A model generated the notes under the pieces. That model saw only the letters and a program-made list of their open reading frames with translations. It was not told the origin of the DNA and did not search any database. The position numbers and the translations under genes are program-made. Of a stretch of DNA of 64,000 nt, positions 25,658-33,076 are shown piece after piece. Every line of letters begins with the position of its first letter. Positions within the stretch are counted from its first letter, which is position 1. This DNA is from KBS-83 sp051025295 (GTDB lineage Bacteria; Acidobacteriota; Terriglobia; Terriglobales; Acidobacteriaceae), in the NCBI GenBank assembly GCA_051025295.1, contig JBMGJV010000017.1, one strand, 5' to 3'.

Positions 25658-26426
25658 AACTTCGGCGGCGCTGCTCGCTCTCGGTGTTCTGGCCATCGCC
25701 GGCTGCCATCATCAGCCGGTGACCGCCGGTGCGCCGCCGCCGCCGATCCTGCTGCCAGCGCCCGGCTCCGCGTCCTACCCTGCACCACCGCCCACCACCG
25801 GCACGGCTCCCCTCGTGCCGACCACCACCAACCCTGGCGTCACCTCGGCCGCGGATCTAGCATTTGTCGCGAGCCACTCGCCCGTGTGGAGCGAGACCGG
25901 CCTCGCGAGCTGGTACGGACCGCCCTACAACAAACGCCGCGGCGCCAACGGCCAGATCTTCGATCAGGACGCGATGACCGCCGCGCATCGCACCCTCCCG
26001 CTCAACTCGCTGATCCGTGTCACCAACGTGAAGACCGGGCAGCAGGCAGTGCTGCACGTCACCGACCGTGGCCCCTTCGTGCCCGGGCGCGTGCTCGACT
26101 TGTCGCTCGCCTCCGCGAAGGCGCTCGGCGTCTACCTCCCGGGCACGGAAACCGTGCGCATCGAAGTCTTCGCTGTGCCGTCACCCATCGACACCGGCGG
26201 CCGCTGGTGTGTGCAGATCGGCGCATTCAAGGACGGCTCCGAAGCCGAGAAGCTGCGCGATCACCTCAGCCGCAAGTACGAGACCGCCAACGTCATCGAG
26301 TTCACCGGCCCCACCGGCCACTGGGTGCGCATCCGCCCCCTCCGCGATGACAAAACGCGCGCCGTCGAGATCGAGCACGACCTCAAGCCGAAGGAAGGCG
26401 AAGCCTACCTCGTCCGCCTCGACTGA
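25650..26426 (+). CDS. rlpA: RlpA-like septal lytic transglycosylase lipoprotein with SPOR domain
   Basis: A 258-aa lipoprotein. The signal peptide ends in the lipobox LAIAGC (Cys at residue 19). A Pro/Thr-rich spacer (25-75) leads to the double-psi beta-barrel: GLASWYGPPYNKRRGANGQ, MTAAHRTLPLNSLIRVTN, VTDRGPFVPGRVLDLSLA with the catalytic-type Asp. A C-terminal SPOR domain (GRWCVQIGAFKDGSEAEKLR) binds denuded glycan at the septum. RlpA cleaves such glycan chains. The start codon is GTG, overlapping the previous gene. All key residues appear present. Confidence 0.93.
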   Translation: MHKTSAALLALGVLAIAGCHHQPVTAGAPPPPILLPAPGSASYPAPPPTTGTAPLVPTTTNPGVTSAADLAFVASHSPVWSETGLASWYGPPYNKRRGANGQIFDQDAMTAAHRTLPLNSLIRVTNVKTGQQAVLHVTDRGPFVPGRVLDLSLASAKALGVYLPGTETVRIEVFAVPSPIDTGGRWCVQIGAFKDGSEAEKLRDHLSRKYETANVIEFTGPTGHWVRIRPLRDDKTRAVEIEHDLKPKEGEAYLVRLD

Positions 26427-26583
26427 GTTCCACGCCTCGCCGATCTTCGTTCAGCACATCTTTGCTCTGCCCGAATGATGCTGCAACGAACTTGTCACCC
26501 TATCAATTACGAATTGCGCGCGACCCTTCCTGACGGCAACGAACCCCATGTCGGCCTCCATCGTATCTGGCAAGGAGGGAAAC

Positions 26584-26874
26584 ATGGCGACACAACACGA
26601 AGGGACCGGGCAGCACAAGCACAAGAGCAGCGAAGAGCCGTTTCCGCACAACGAGGCCCCCACCACCAGCGGTGGCGGCAAGTCCTCCAGTGGCAAGTCC
26701 TCAACCAGCGAGCACAGCCACTCCGCATCGCACGAGGCAAAGAGCTCCGGCAGCCGCAGCGGTGGCAGCAGCAGTGAGAGCTCGGATCTGAAGGAGCGCG
26801 AGTATCGCGGTCCCGACGGTGAGATCCACCACCACACCACGACCTACCAGGAGCAGCACAAGGGCAAGAGCTAG
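26584..26874 (+). CDS. Ser/Gly/His-rich low-complexity protein, 96 aa
   Basis: The ATG at 26584 has AGGAGG about 6 nt upstream. An ATG 12 codons earlier lacks one. The product is almost entirely hydrophilic. Residues 20-70 are Ser, Gly, Lys and His with repeats such as SGGGKSSSGKSS and SGSRSGGSSSESS, and the end is YRGPDGEIHHHTTTYQEQHK. It has no signal, no membrane segment and no Cys. It would be intrinsically disordered, resembling stress-related hydrophilic proteins in composition only. The His-rich tail could bind metal. No family recognised. It lies between rlpA and the M48 gene with its own ribosome-binding site. Confidence 0.6.
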   Translation: MATQHEGTGQHKHKSSEEPFPHNEAPTTSGGGKSSSGKSSTSEHSHSASHEAKSSGSRSGGSSSESSDLKEREYRGPDGEIHHHTTTYQEQHKGKS

Positions 26875-26909
26875 CGCCCGCTCCGCCTGCGGCGTAAGCC
26901 GTCCACCAA

Positions 26910-26932
26910 GGCCCCGTCCCAGCGGCGGGGCC
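26910..26932 (+). terminator. Hairpin after the Ser/His-rich gene
   Basis: A stem GGCCCCG/CGGGGCC with a 9-nt loop, 36 nt after the stop. There is no T-tract, so termination is uncertain. Confidence 0.4.
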
Positions 26933-26989
26933 CTTCACGTTGCCCCCCGAACGCGAGCGTAAGAGACGGATTTGCGAATACGCATTTGC

Positions 26990-26995
26990 TACAAA
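26990..26995 (+). promoter_or_regulatory. -10 box of the M48 gene, leaderless arrangement
   Basis: TACAAA ends 5 nt before the ATG at 27001. No Shine-Dalgarno is present. Confidence 0.4.
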
Positions 26996-27000
26996 CAAGC

Positions 27001-28329
27001 ATGCGCTGGCTGACACTCGCTCTGGCACTCGCGTTGGCTCTCCCCGCCGTCCTCGCCGGTCGTCCCGCATTCGTTGCTGGTCCTGTGTTCGCTGCTACGG
27101 CCGACTCCTCGACCGCCATGCAGGCGTCGCGCCCGCCCGCGTACTCACTGCCACCCGCCAAGCTCGCGAAGGCCGAAGCACTCGAGCGCCAGAGCCGCTG
27201 GCTCTGGGCCGGTGGCACCGTGTGGGAGTTCGCGTCGCTGCTGCTGATCCTTGGCCTCGGCTGGGCCGCAGGTCTTGGTCGCCTCGCAGCGCGAGTCACG
27301 CATCGCGCATGGGTGCAGGGGCTCATCTTTCTCCCGCTGCTCTTTCTTCTTCTGCGCGTGCTCGACCTGCCACTCGCGCTCTTCGGCCATCACCTCGGCC
27401 TCGCCTACGGGCTCTCTGTCGAGCGCTGGCCCGCCTGGTGGTGGGACTGGACCAAGGGTCTGCTCCTCAACCTCGCCGTCATGACGCTGGTGCTCTCGCT
27501 GTTGTTCGCCATCGTGCGCCATGCGCGCCGCCGCTGGTGGCTGTGGTTCTGGCTGCTCTCGCTCCCGCTCATGCTCGCCGCCATCTACGCGGAGCCGCTC
27601 GTCATCGATCCGCTGTTCAATCACTTCGAGCCGCTCTCGCGCTCCAGCCCCGAGCTGGTGGCGCGCCTCGAGCAGGTCGTCGCGCGCAGCGGTGAGCACA
27701 TCCCGTCCGACCGAATGTTCCTGATGAAGGCAAGCGAGAAGGTCACCGGCCTGAATGCATATGTGACCGGCTTCGGCGGATCAAAGCGCGTCGTCGTCTG
27801 GGATACATCGCTGCAGAAGTCCACGCCCGATGAAGTGCTGTTCATCTTCGGCCACGAGCTTGGCCACTACGTGCTCGGTGACGTCACGCACGGGCTCATC
27901 TACGGCGCGCTCGGCCTGCTGCTCGCGCTCTGGCTGGCGTCCTATGTCGTCGAATGGCTGATCCATCGCTACAGCGCAGCGTGGCACATCACGAGCATCA
28001 CGGATTGGAGCGCCGTGGTCGTGCTGATGCTCGTGTTCGCCATCTTCAACTTCGTCAGCGAGCCGATCGCGAACGCCATCAGCCGGCGCATCGAACATCG
28101 CGCGGACGTCTACGGGCAGGAGGTCGTGCACGGCATCGTCGCCGACCCGCAGGCCACCGCCATGCACAGCTTTCAGACACTCGGTGAGGAGTCGCTCGAT
28201 GTGCCCGACCCCAATCGCGCGCTCGTGTTCTGGACCTACAGCCATCCGCCGATCCCCGATCGCGCTGCATTCGCGCGCGACTACAACCCGTGGAGCCCTG
28301 GGCATTCCCCGCGCTTTTTTCCGCGCTGA
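27001..28329 (+). CDS. M48 family metallopeptidase (Ste24/CaaX protease-like)
   Basis: A 442-aa integral membrane zinc protease. After a signal-like N-terminus (RWLTLALALALALPAVLA) come several transmembrane segments (about 70-95, 105-125, 155-175, 180-200, 305-330, 350-370), as in Ste24-type proteases. The active site is H285-E-L-G-H289 in FGHELGHYVLGD, with the third ligand Glu in SRRIEHRADVYG. The N-terminal M48 motif FDPLFNHFEPL-like IDPLFNHFEPLS and the KVTGLNAYVTGFGGSKRVVV block are present. Such enzymes process or degrade membrane proteins. The ATG at 27001 lies 5 nt after TACAAA. The HIT gene starts 22 nt downstream but has its own -10 box. Confidence 0.95.
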   Translation: MRWLTLALALALALPAVLAGRPAFVAGPVFAATADSSTAMQASRPPAYSLPPAKLAKAEALERQSRWLWAGGTVWEFASLLLILGLGWAAGLGRLAARVTHRAWVQGLIFLPLLFLLLRVLDLPLALFGHHLGLAYGLSVERWPAWWWDWTKGLLLNLAVMTLVLSLLFAIVRHARRRWWLWFWLLSLPLMLAAIYAEPLVIDPLFNHFEPLSRSSPELVARLEQVVARSGEHIPSDRMFLMKASEKVTGLNAYVTGFGGSKRVVVWDTSLQKSTPDEVLFIFGHELGHYVLGDVTHGLIYGALGLLLALWLASYVVEWLIHRYSAAWHITSITDWSAVVVLMLVFAIFNFVSEPIANAISRRIEHRADVYGQEVVHGIVADPQATAMHSFQTLGEESLDVPDPNRALVFWTYSHPPIPDRAAFARDYNPWSPGHSPRFFPR

Positions 28330-28338
28330 CGGATCGGG

Positions 28339-28344
28339 TACTCT
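28339..28344 (+). promoter_or_regulatory. -10 box of the HIT gene, leaderless arrangement
   Basis: TACTCT ends 7 nt before the ATG at 28352, without a Shine-Dalgarno. Confidence 0.5.
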
Positions 28345-28351
28345 GAGCGGC

Positions 28352-28687
28352 ATGGATTGTGTGTTCTGCAAAATTGCCGCGGGCGAGATTCCAGCCAAGC
28401 GGCTGTATGAGGACGACCATGCCGTCGCCTTTGCCGATCTCGAGCCGCAGGCGCCGGTGCACGTGCTGCTGATTCCACGCAAACACATCGTGTCCCTGGC
28501 GCACATGTCGCCGGGGGACGAGCAGTTGATCGGCCACCTGCACGCCGTCGCAAAGAGCCTGGCCGAGGAGCGCAGACTCGATGGCTATCGCACCGTCATC
28601 AACACCGGCGCGGACGGCGGCCAGACCGTGCAGCACGTGCATCTGCATCTGCTCGGTGGCCGCTCGTTGAAGTGGCCTCCCGGCTAG
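28352..28687 (+). CDS. HIT family nucleotide-binding hydrolase (HinT-like)
   Basis: A 111-aa histidine-triad protein. It begins MDCVFCKIAAGEIPA, with a Cys pair at positions 3 and 6. The central block is PVHVLLIPRKHIVSL. The active-site triad is QHVHLHLLGGR (HxHxHxx). HinT-type enzymes hydrolyse purine nucleoside phosphoramidates. The ATG at 28352 matches family starts exactly. The frame stays open 56 codons upstream, but that stretch lies inside the M48 gene and is not used. A bidirectional terminator follows. Confidence 0.95.
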   Translation: MDCVFCKIAAGEIPAKRLYEDDHAVAFADLEPQAPVHVLLIPRKHIVSLAHMSPGDEQLIGHLHAVAKSLAEERRLDGYRTVINTGADGGQTVQHVHLHLLGGRSLKWPPG

Positions 28688-28710
28688 CGAGGCACGGCAA
28701 AAAAGAAGAA

Positions 28711-28729
28711 GGCCCGCACAAGGCGGGCC
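28711..28729. terminator. Bidirectional Rho-independent terminator
   Basis: Stem GGCCCGC/GCGGGCC with loop ACAAG. Purine-rich sequence with six A precedes it on the plus strand, giving a T-tract on the minus strand. It therefore ends the minus-strand gene most convincingly and probably the HIT gene too. Confidence 0.75.
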
Positions 28730-28756
28730 TTCGATGTTGCAAACGGCTCTGGCTGC

Positions 28757-29830
28757 TTAGGCCTGGGCAGGCTGCATCTCGTCCTGCTCTTCTTCCACGC
28801 TGCCATAGCGGCGCAGCAGGTTGGGCAGGTTCTGCGAGAAGGTGGCGCGCGGCATCACCGTATCGCAACCAGCTTCGATCGCCTTGGCCTTCAGGTCCCC
28901 CTGGATCTGCGAGACGAAGCCAATGATCGACGTGCCCCGCTTCAGCTTGGTCTTGATCTTCGGGATCAGGGTCAGCGGCTTCGCGCCCACATTGTTCAGG
29001 TCGAACAGGATCAGCGCCGGACGATCTTCCTCCGCGGTCTCGGTCAGCCGCGTGATGACGTCCTTCTCCGGCTTCAGGATCGCGACCTTGATGCCCAGCT
29101 TCTTCGTGTACTCCTGGATCTTCGCGAGGATGAACAGATCCTCGATGAAGCAGTAAATCCGGGTGGGCGCATCCTCGCGCACCGCGACCGGCTGGTAGTA
29201 GTCCGCTTCGGAGTAGAAGCCGCTGTGCGGCATGCCGCGAAACTCGCCGTTCTGCTGCTGATGGTTCGAAGAGTCGGCCACGTTCCCATTGGCGCCGCCA
29301 CGATAGCTGTGGTCCATCGGCCCGACGAATACCTGCTGGCGACGGCCACCGCCGCCCTTGGCTTTGCGGCGAACGCCGCCGTTGCTGCCATTCCCGTTGC
29401 CGGGCTGCGGACGGAAACCACCGCCACCGCCTCCACTGTAGCCGCCCTGGTTGCCGGGGCTCTTCGGGAAGAAGCGTTTGCCGCCTTTATTGTTGTTGCT
29501 CTTGTTCGATTGCCCCTGATTTTGCCCCTGGCCTTGCCCCTGCCCATTGTGCTGCGGGGCAGCGTGCTGGGCCGGCGGCTGGCTGTTCTGCACGGGCTGA
29601 CCGTTGGAGGCGGGCTGGCCATTCGGGGCGGGCTGCCCGCTGGCCGCGGCCGGAGCGCCCTGGCCTTTACTGGCCTGGCCGCCCTTGTTGCGGCGACGCC
29701 GCCGACGGCGATGCCCCTGTCCTGCCGGCGCTTGGCCGGGCTGGTTCTGGGCTTGCGGTGCGTTCGATGGAGGCACCGGCATGGCTCCCTGCGGCTCAAA
29801 GGCCGGGGACGGGTTCTGCTCTGTGGTCAT
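28757..29830 (-). CDS. Disordered Q/N/G/R-rich tail fused to a receiver-like domain
   Basis: A 357-aa two-part protein. Residues 1-215 are low complexity: a block of seven Arg at about 40-48, then Gln/Asn/Gly/Pro-rich repeats, Gly6 and basic KGGKRFF and RRKAKGGGGRRQQ patches, typical of RNA-binding disordered regions. Residues about 222-345 read as a CheY-like fold: TRIYCFIEDLFILAKIQEYT, ALILFDLNNVG where the phospho-acceptor Asp would be, TSIIGFVSQIQGD and AIEAGCDTVMPRATF. The conserved Lys of true receivers (usually KP) is replaced by PR, so phosphorylation is doubtful. The start has AGGAAG about 8 nt upstream. No kinase is nearby. Function unknown. Confidence 0.8.
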   Translation of the reverse strand: MTTEQNPSPAFEPQGAMPVPPSNAPQAQNQPGQAPAGQGHRRRRRRRNKGGQASKGQGAPAAASGQPAPNGQPASNGQPVQNSQPPAQHAAPQHNGQGQGQGQNQGQSNKSNNNKGGKRFFPKSPGNQGGYSGGGGGGFRPQPGNGNGSNGGVRRKAKGGGGRRQQVFVGPMDHSYRGGANGNVADSSNHQQQNGEFRGMPHSGFYSEADYYQPVAVREDAPTRIYCFIEDLFILAKIQEYTKKLGIKVAILKPEKDVITRLTETAEEDRPALILFDLNNVGAKPLTLIPKIKTKLKRGTSIIGFVSQIQGDLKAKAIEAGCDTVMPRATFSQNLPNLLRRYGSVEEEQDEMQPAQA

Positions 29831-30362
29831 TCGTGCACTTCCTGCAATTCTGCTGCTACGAAACTCTTCAAAAGAGCGCCCTCTCGCGGCTGCCGCAACG
29901 ACGAATCAGGCAGCAAAGGTGTCCGCGAATCTGCTGATAGGGGACGGAACGGAGATCCAGACGCAACGGCGCGCGGTGTCCGCGGGGCGGTACTGCTGGC
30001 GTGGCGACGTGCTTTCGACGGAATGGAGCGTATCGTCTGCTCTCAACAGCGTTGGATGCTCAGGTTCACTGCTCCAGCAGGCTTGCCAGGGCTGGTTCAC
30101 GGCCCGAAGCGCTGCGGCGCGGCTCTTTACCTTGTGACTATTCGAAGTGTGGCGAGCTCTCCGTCTGGTCCGGACCCGGTCCCTGAAGGACCTCGTTTCC
30201 CGGCCCACTTGAGGGCATCAGCCGCTCGATAGGCAAGTTCAAGCATACCCATCGCGGGGGTGGATGGCAAGTGCAAAAGCTCGCGCGTACTGTCCGGACA
30301 CTGTTCAGGAATGGACAGCAGGGAACCGCACCCAGAAGCGCATTCCTGAGGCCCAGTCTCCC

Positions 30363-30422
30363 ATGTCTACAGCAACAAAAGAACCAGAGCAGAAGGTAGT
30401 GCAGCAGCAGAAGTCGGCTTAG
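30363..30422 (+). CDS. Possible 19-aa small ORF
   Basis: ATG to TAG encodes a Gln/Lys-rich peptide, MSTATKEPEQKVVQQQKSA. A GAGG sits about 11 nt upstream, and a GC-rich hairpin follows the stop. It could be chance. Recorded because it is the best-supported small frame in the long gap. Confidence 0.15.
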   Translation: MSTATKEPEQKVVQQQKSA

Positions 30423-30648
30423 GACGCAAACAGCGCCGCCCGGAGGCGACGCTGCGCGAATGGCCAGTCACTGGCCTCCCAAAGAACCGCGCTCGTCTGC
30501 GGTGAGTGTTTCTCCGGTGGCGGCAGGACCTGGTAGGTGCCGTGCTCTGCCCATCCGGAGCTTGGATCGCCGGGCCCTTCTCCGTATCGGGGACCGCGTG
30601 CGTCGCTGGCTGCCTAGACTAAAGCAGTTCCCGTGCCATTCCTGGCGA

Positions 30649-30670
30649 CTAAGTGCTTTCATGCACTTAG
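30649..30670. repeat. Perfect 8-bp hairpin
   Basis: CTAAGTGC/GCACTTAG with loop TTTCAT, in the long gap downstream of mutM on its strand. There is no T-tract directly after it on either strand. Confidence 0.4.
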
Positions 30671-30799
30671 CCCTGCCCGCCGGCCCCGCAGTCTTCTGAT
30701 TTCTGGAATCCTATCTCCCGGACTTCTGCTTTCCGTAGTCGCGAACTGTTACGAAGGAGAGCGTGAAGGTATCCAGCTTGTAAACAGGGCAGCCGGACT

Positions 30800-31708
30800 T
30801 CACCGCTGGCAGGTCGTGCAGTAATGCGTCCCCCGGCCAGCCAGAACTGTCCGCCGGATGGGCGCGCCGCACACCAGGCAGGGCTGCCCGGTCCGCATGT
30901 AAACCCGGTGCTCGAGCTGGAAGAACCCCCGCACTCCGTCCGCATCCACATAGTCCGACACCGACGAGCCGCCCAGCGCAATAGCCTCGCGCAGCACCTT
31001 GCCGAGCGCGGCATGCAGCCGGTCCAGCTCCGCCGCCGTCAGCCGGGCAGCCATGCGCCGCGGCCGAATCCCTGCCCGAAACAGGCTCTCGTCCGCATAG
31101 ATGTTCCCAACGCCATGCAGCAGCGTCTGGTTCAGCAGCGCCGCCTTGATCGGCGTCCGGCGGCCGCGAAACAGGCTCCGGAAGTCCGCTGGCGTGATGT
31201 GCAGCGGATCCGTCCCGGGCCCTGCGAATTCAGTAGAGATCCCGGCGCCGGGTCGAGGGCTCCGGGCAGCAGGGCGGCCCCTGCCCAGGTCCGCAGCGTC
31301 GTCGTAGCCGGCGGCAGCCGTGTGCAGCCCCATGCGGCCAAACCGCCGCGGATCGACAAAGCGCAGCTCCCGGCCGGACCGCAGCACGAGCACTCCGTGC
31401 GTATGCGGCGGCCGCGGCACCTCCGCCTGCGACACCAGCAGCCGTCCGGTCATCCCCAGGTGCACGATCCACTGCGGCGGCGCCCCATCCGCGTCGCGTG
31501 CCGGGTCGGGGGGGAAGTCGAAGACAATATGCTTGCCCACCCGCCGCACCCGCGCAATCATTCGCCCGGTGAGCGCGTCCGCCATGGCGGCAGGCGGCGT
31601 CTTCATCGGCTCCGGCTTTGAGGAGAACCACGCCTTCTCAACCGTGTCGCCTGCAATGCGCGCGTGCACACCATTCGCAACGGTCTCGACTTCAGGGAGT
31701 TCAGGCAT
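30800..31708 (-). CDS. mutM: Formamidopyrimidine-DNA glycosylase
   Basis: MutM (Fpg) excises 8-oxoguanine and ring-opened purines. The N-terminus PELPEVETVANG carries the catalytic Pro and Glu, and the beta-elimination Lys sits in RRVGKHIVFDF. The helix-two-turn-helix contains ALLNQTLLHGVGNIYADE. The zinc finger is CLVCGAPI ... YCTTCQR at the very end. At 302 aa it is longer than usual by a Gly/Arg/Pro-rich insert around residues 135-165 (AADLGRGRPAARSPRPGAG), probably a loop between the two domains. The catalytic residues are intact. It is divergent from the ATPase gene. Confidence 0.94.
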   Translation of the reverse strand: MPELPEVETVANGVHARIAGDTVEKAWFSSKPEPMKTPPAAMADALTGRMIARVRRVGKHIVFDFPPDPARDADGAPPQWIVHLGMTGRLLVSQAEVPRPPHTHGVLVLRSGRELRFVDPRRFGRMGLHTAAAGYDDAADLGRGRPAARSPRPGAGISTEFAGPGTDPLHITPADFRSLFRGRRTPIKAALLNQTLLHGVGNIYADESLFRAGIRPRRMAARLTAAELDRLHAALGKVLREAIALGGSSVSDYVDADGVRGFFQLEHRVYMRTGQPCLVCGAPIRRTVLAGRGTHYCTTCQR

Positions 31709-31809
31709 CAGGAGAGTGGGGCAGGCATCAGGACCGGTATCTAAGACTGTCGAGCCAACAGCTTAAGTGTACCGATCTTAGGAAAATTATGCTCCTCTCA
31801 TAACCATGC

Positions 31810-31815
31810 TAAACT
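31810..31815 (+). promoter_or_regulatory. -10 box of the ATPase gene, near-leaderless
   Basis: TAAACT ends 8 nt before the ATG at 31824 and overlaps an upstream in-frame ATG (31806). This favours the downstream start. Confidence 0.4.
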
Positions 31816-31823
31816 CCGTACAG

Positions 31824-33023
31824 ATGGACCCTGTCCGCAATCCGTATGCTCCCGGTGCCGGCAGCCCGCCGCCTGAGCTGGCTGGCCGCCGGGCCATCCG
31901 TGAGGATGTCGCGGTGCGCCTGCAGCGGCTGCGCGCCGGCAGGCCGACCAAAAGTGTTCTCCTCGTGGGTCTGCGCGGCGCCGGAAAGACCGTCCTGCTG
32001 GACCAGATGCGGCGGGACGCAGAGCGCGCCGGCATCCAGACGCTGCGCACCGAGGCGCCGGAGAACCGCTCTCTGCCCGCGCTGCTCGCGCCCTCGCTCC
32101 GCTCCGCGCTCATTCACCTCAGCAAGCAGGAGGCCGCCAAGGATGTCGCCGTCCGCGGCCTGCGCGCCCTGGCCGGCTTCGCCACAAAGTTGAAGGTGAC
32201 CTACCGCGACATCGAAGTCGGCATGGACTACGCTCCAGAGCCGGGGCTGGCCGACAACGGAGAGCTCGAAGGCGATCTGACGGCACTCTTGCAGCAGGTC
32301 GGCACGGCGGCAAGAGCCGCGGGCACGGCTCTCGCGATCTTCATCGACGAACTGCAGTATGTGGAAGAGTCGCAGCTTGCCGCACTCATCGCTGCTTTGC
32401 ACCGCTGCTCGCAGGAGAGCCTGCCCCTGACGGTGCTGGGCGCCGGCCTGCCGCAACTGCGCGGCCGGATGGGCGAGGCCAAGTCCTACGCGGAGCGGCT
32501 CTTCGACTTCCCGGAGATCGGCCCGCTCAACGACGACGACGCGGCGGCAGCTATCGTCCTCCCTGCGCGCAATGAGGGCATCGAGATCGACGGCGCAGCC
32601 GTGGCACTGATCCTCGAAAAGACGCGCGGCTATCCTTACTTCCTCCAGGAGTGGGGGAAGCACACCTGGGATCTGGCGCGCAGCAGCCCCATCCGGCGCG
32701 AAGATGTGGTGAACGCCTCCGACGAGGCCGTCGCCGCGCTCGATGAGAGCTTTTTCCTGGTCCGCTTCGACCGCCTGACGCCAGCAGAGAAGCGATACCT
32801 GCGCGCCATGGCCGAGCTCGGACCAGGGCCGCATCGCTCCGGGGATATCGCCGAGCAGCTTGGCCGCGTGGTTAGTTCTTTAGGTCCCACCCGAGCCAGC
32901 CTGATCGCGAAAGGGATGATCTGGAGCCCTACCCACGGCGATACTAGTTTCACCGTTCCGCTGTTCGATCAGTTCATGCGCCGCGTGATGCCGGGGGACG
33001 ACTGGCGAGCCAGCCGGGTCTGA
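31824..33023 (+). CDS. AAA/STAND-like ATP-binding protein
   Basis: A 399-aa ATPase of the Orc1/AAA_16-like type. Walker A GLRGAGKT lies at residues 49-56 and Walker B (AIFIDELQYV) near 175. A sensor-like region LPLTVLGAGLPQLRG is followed by a C-terminal winged-helix-like part (TPAEKRYLRAMAELGPGPHR, GDIAEQLGRVVSSLGPTRAS) that could bind DNA. Similar stand-alone ATPases occur widely in bacteria without assigned role. No toxin or partner gene is adjacent. The ATG at 31824 is preferred over 31806 because a TAAACT box overlaps the earlier codon. Confidence 0.8.
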   Translation: MDPVRNPYAPGAGSPPPELAGRRAIREDVAVRLQRLRAGRPTKSVLLVGLRGAGKTVLLDQMRRDAERAGIQTLRTEAPENRSLPALLAPSLRSALIHLSKQEAAKDVAVRGLRALAGFATKLKVTYRDIEVGMDYAPEPGLADNGELEGDLTALLQQVGTAARAAGTALAIFIDELQYVEESQLAALIAALHRCSQESLPLTVLGAGLPQLRGRMGEAKSYAERLFDFPEIGPLNDDDAAAAIVLPARNEGIEIDGAAVALILEKTRGYPYFLQEWGKHTWDLARSSPIRREDVVNASDEAVAALDESFFLVRFDRLTPAEKRYLRAMAELGPGPHRSGDIAEQLGRVVSSLGPTRASLIAKGMIWSPTHGDTSFTVPLFDQFMRRVMPGDDWRASRV

Positions 33024-33076
33024 AAGCTGTCACACGTCGCACGCAGAAATTTACTTTAAGAAGGTTTGAGATCAGG

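Larger units (their letters stand above)
29831..30799. other. Gap of about 970 bp with no convincing gene
   Basis: Unusually long for this tightly packed window. Open frames here lack ribosome-binding sites and family resemblance. It contains several short inverted repeats, among them TGTCCGGACA (30291-30300), GGCCAGT-CA-CTGGCC near 30464, and an 8-bp hairpin at 30649-30670. A 19-codon frame lies at 30363. I found no tmRNA, RNase P or SRP signatures by eye. It could hold regulatory RNA, a decayed gene, or promoters for the flanking minus-strand genes. Confidence 0.5.

Noticed and set aside
29225..30232. Plus-strand open frame spanning the receiver-like gene and the long gap
   Set aside because: Most of it is antisense to the Gly/Gln-rich tail. 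The portion in the gap has no ribosome-binding site or family resemblance.
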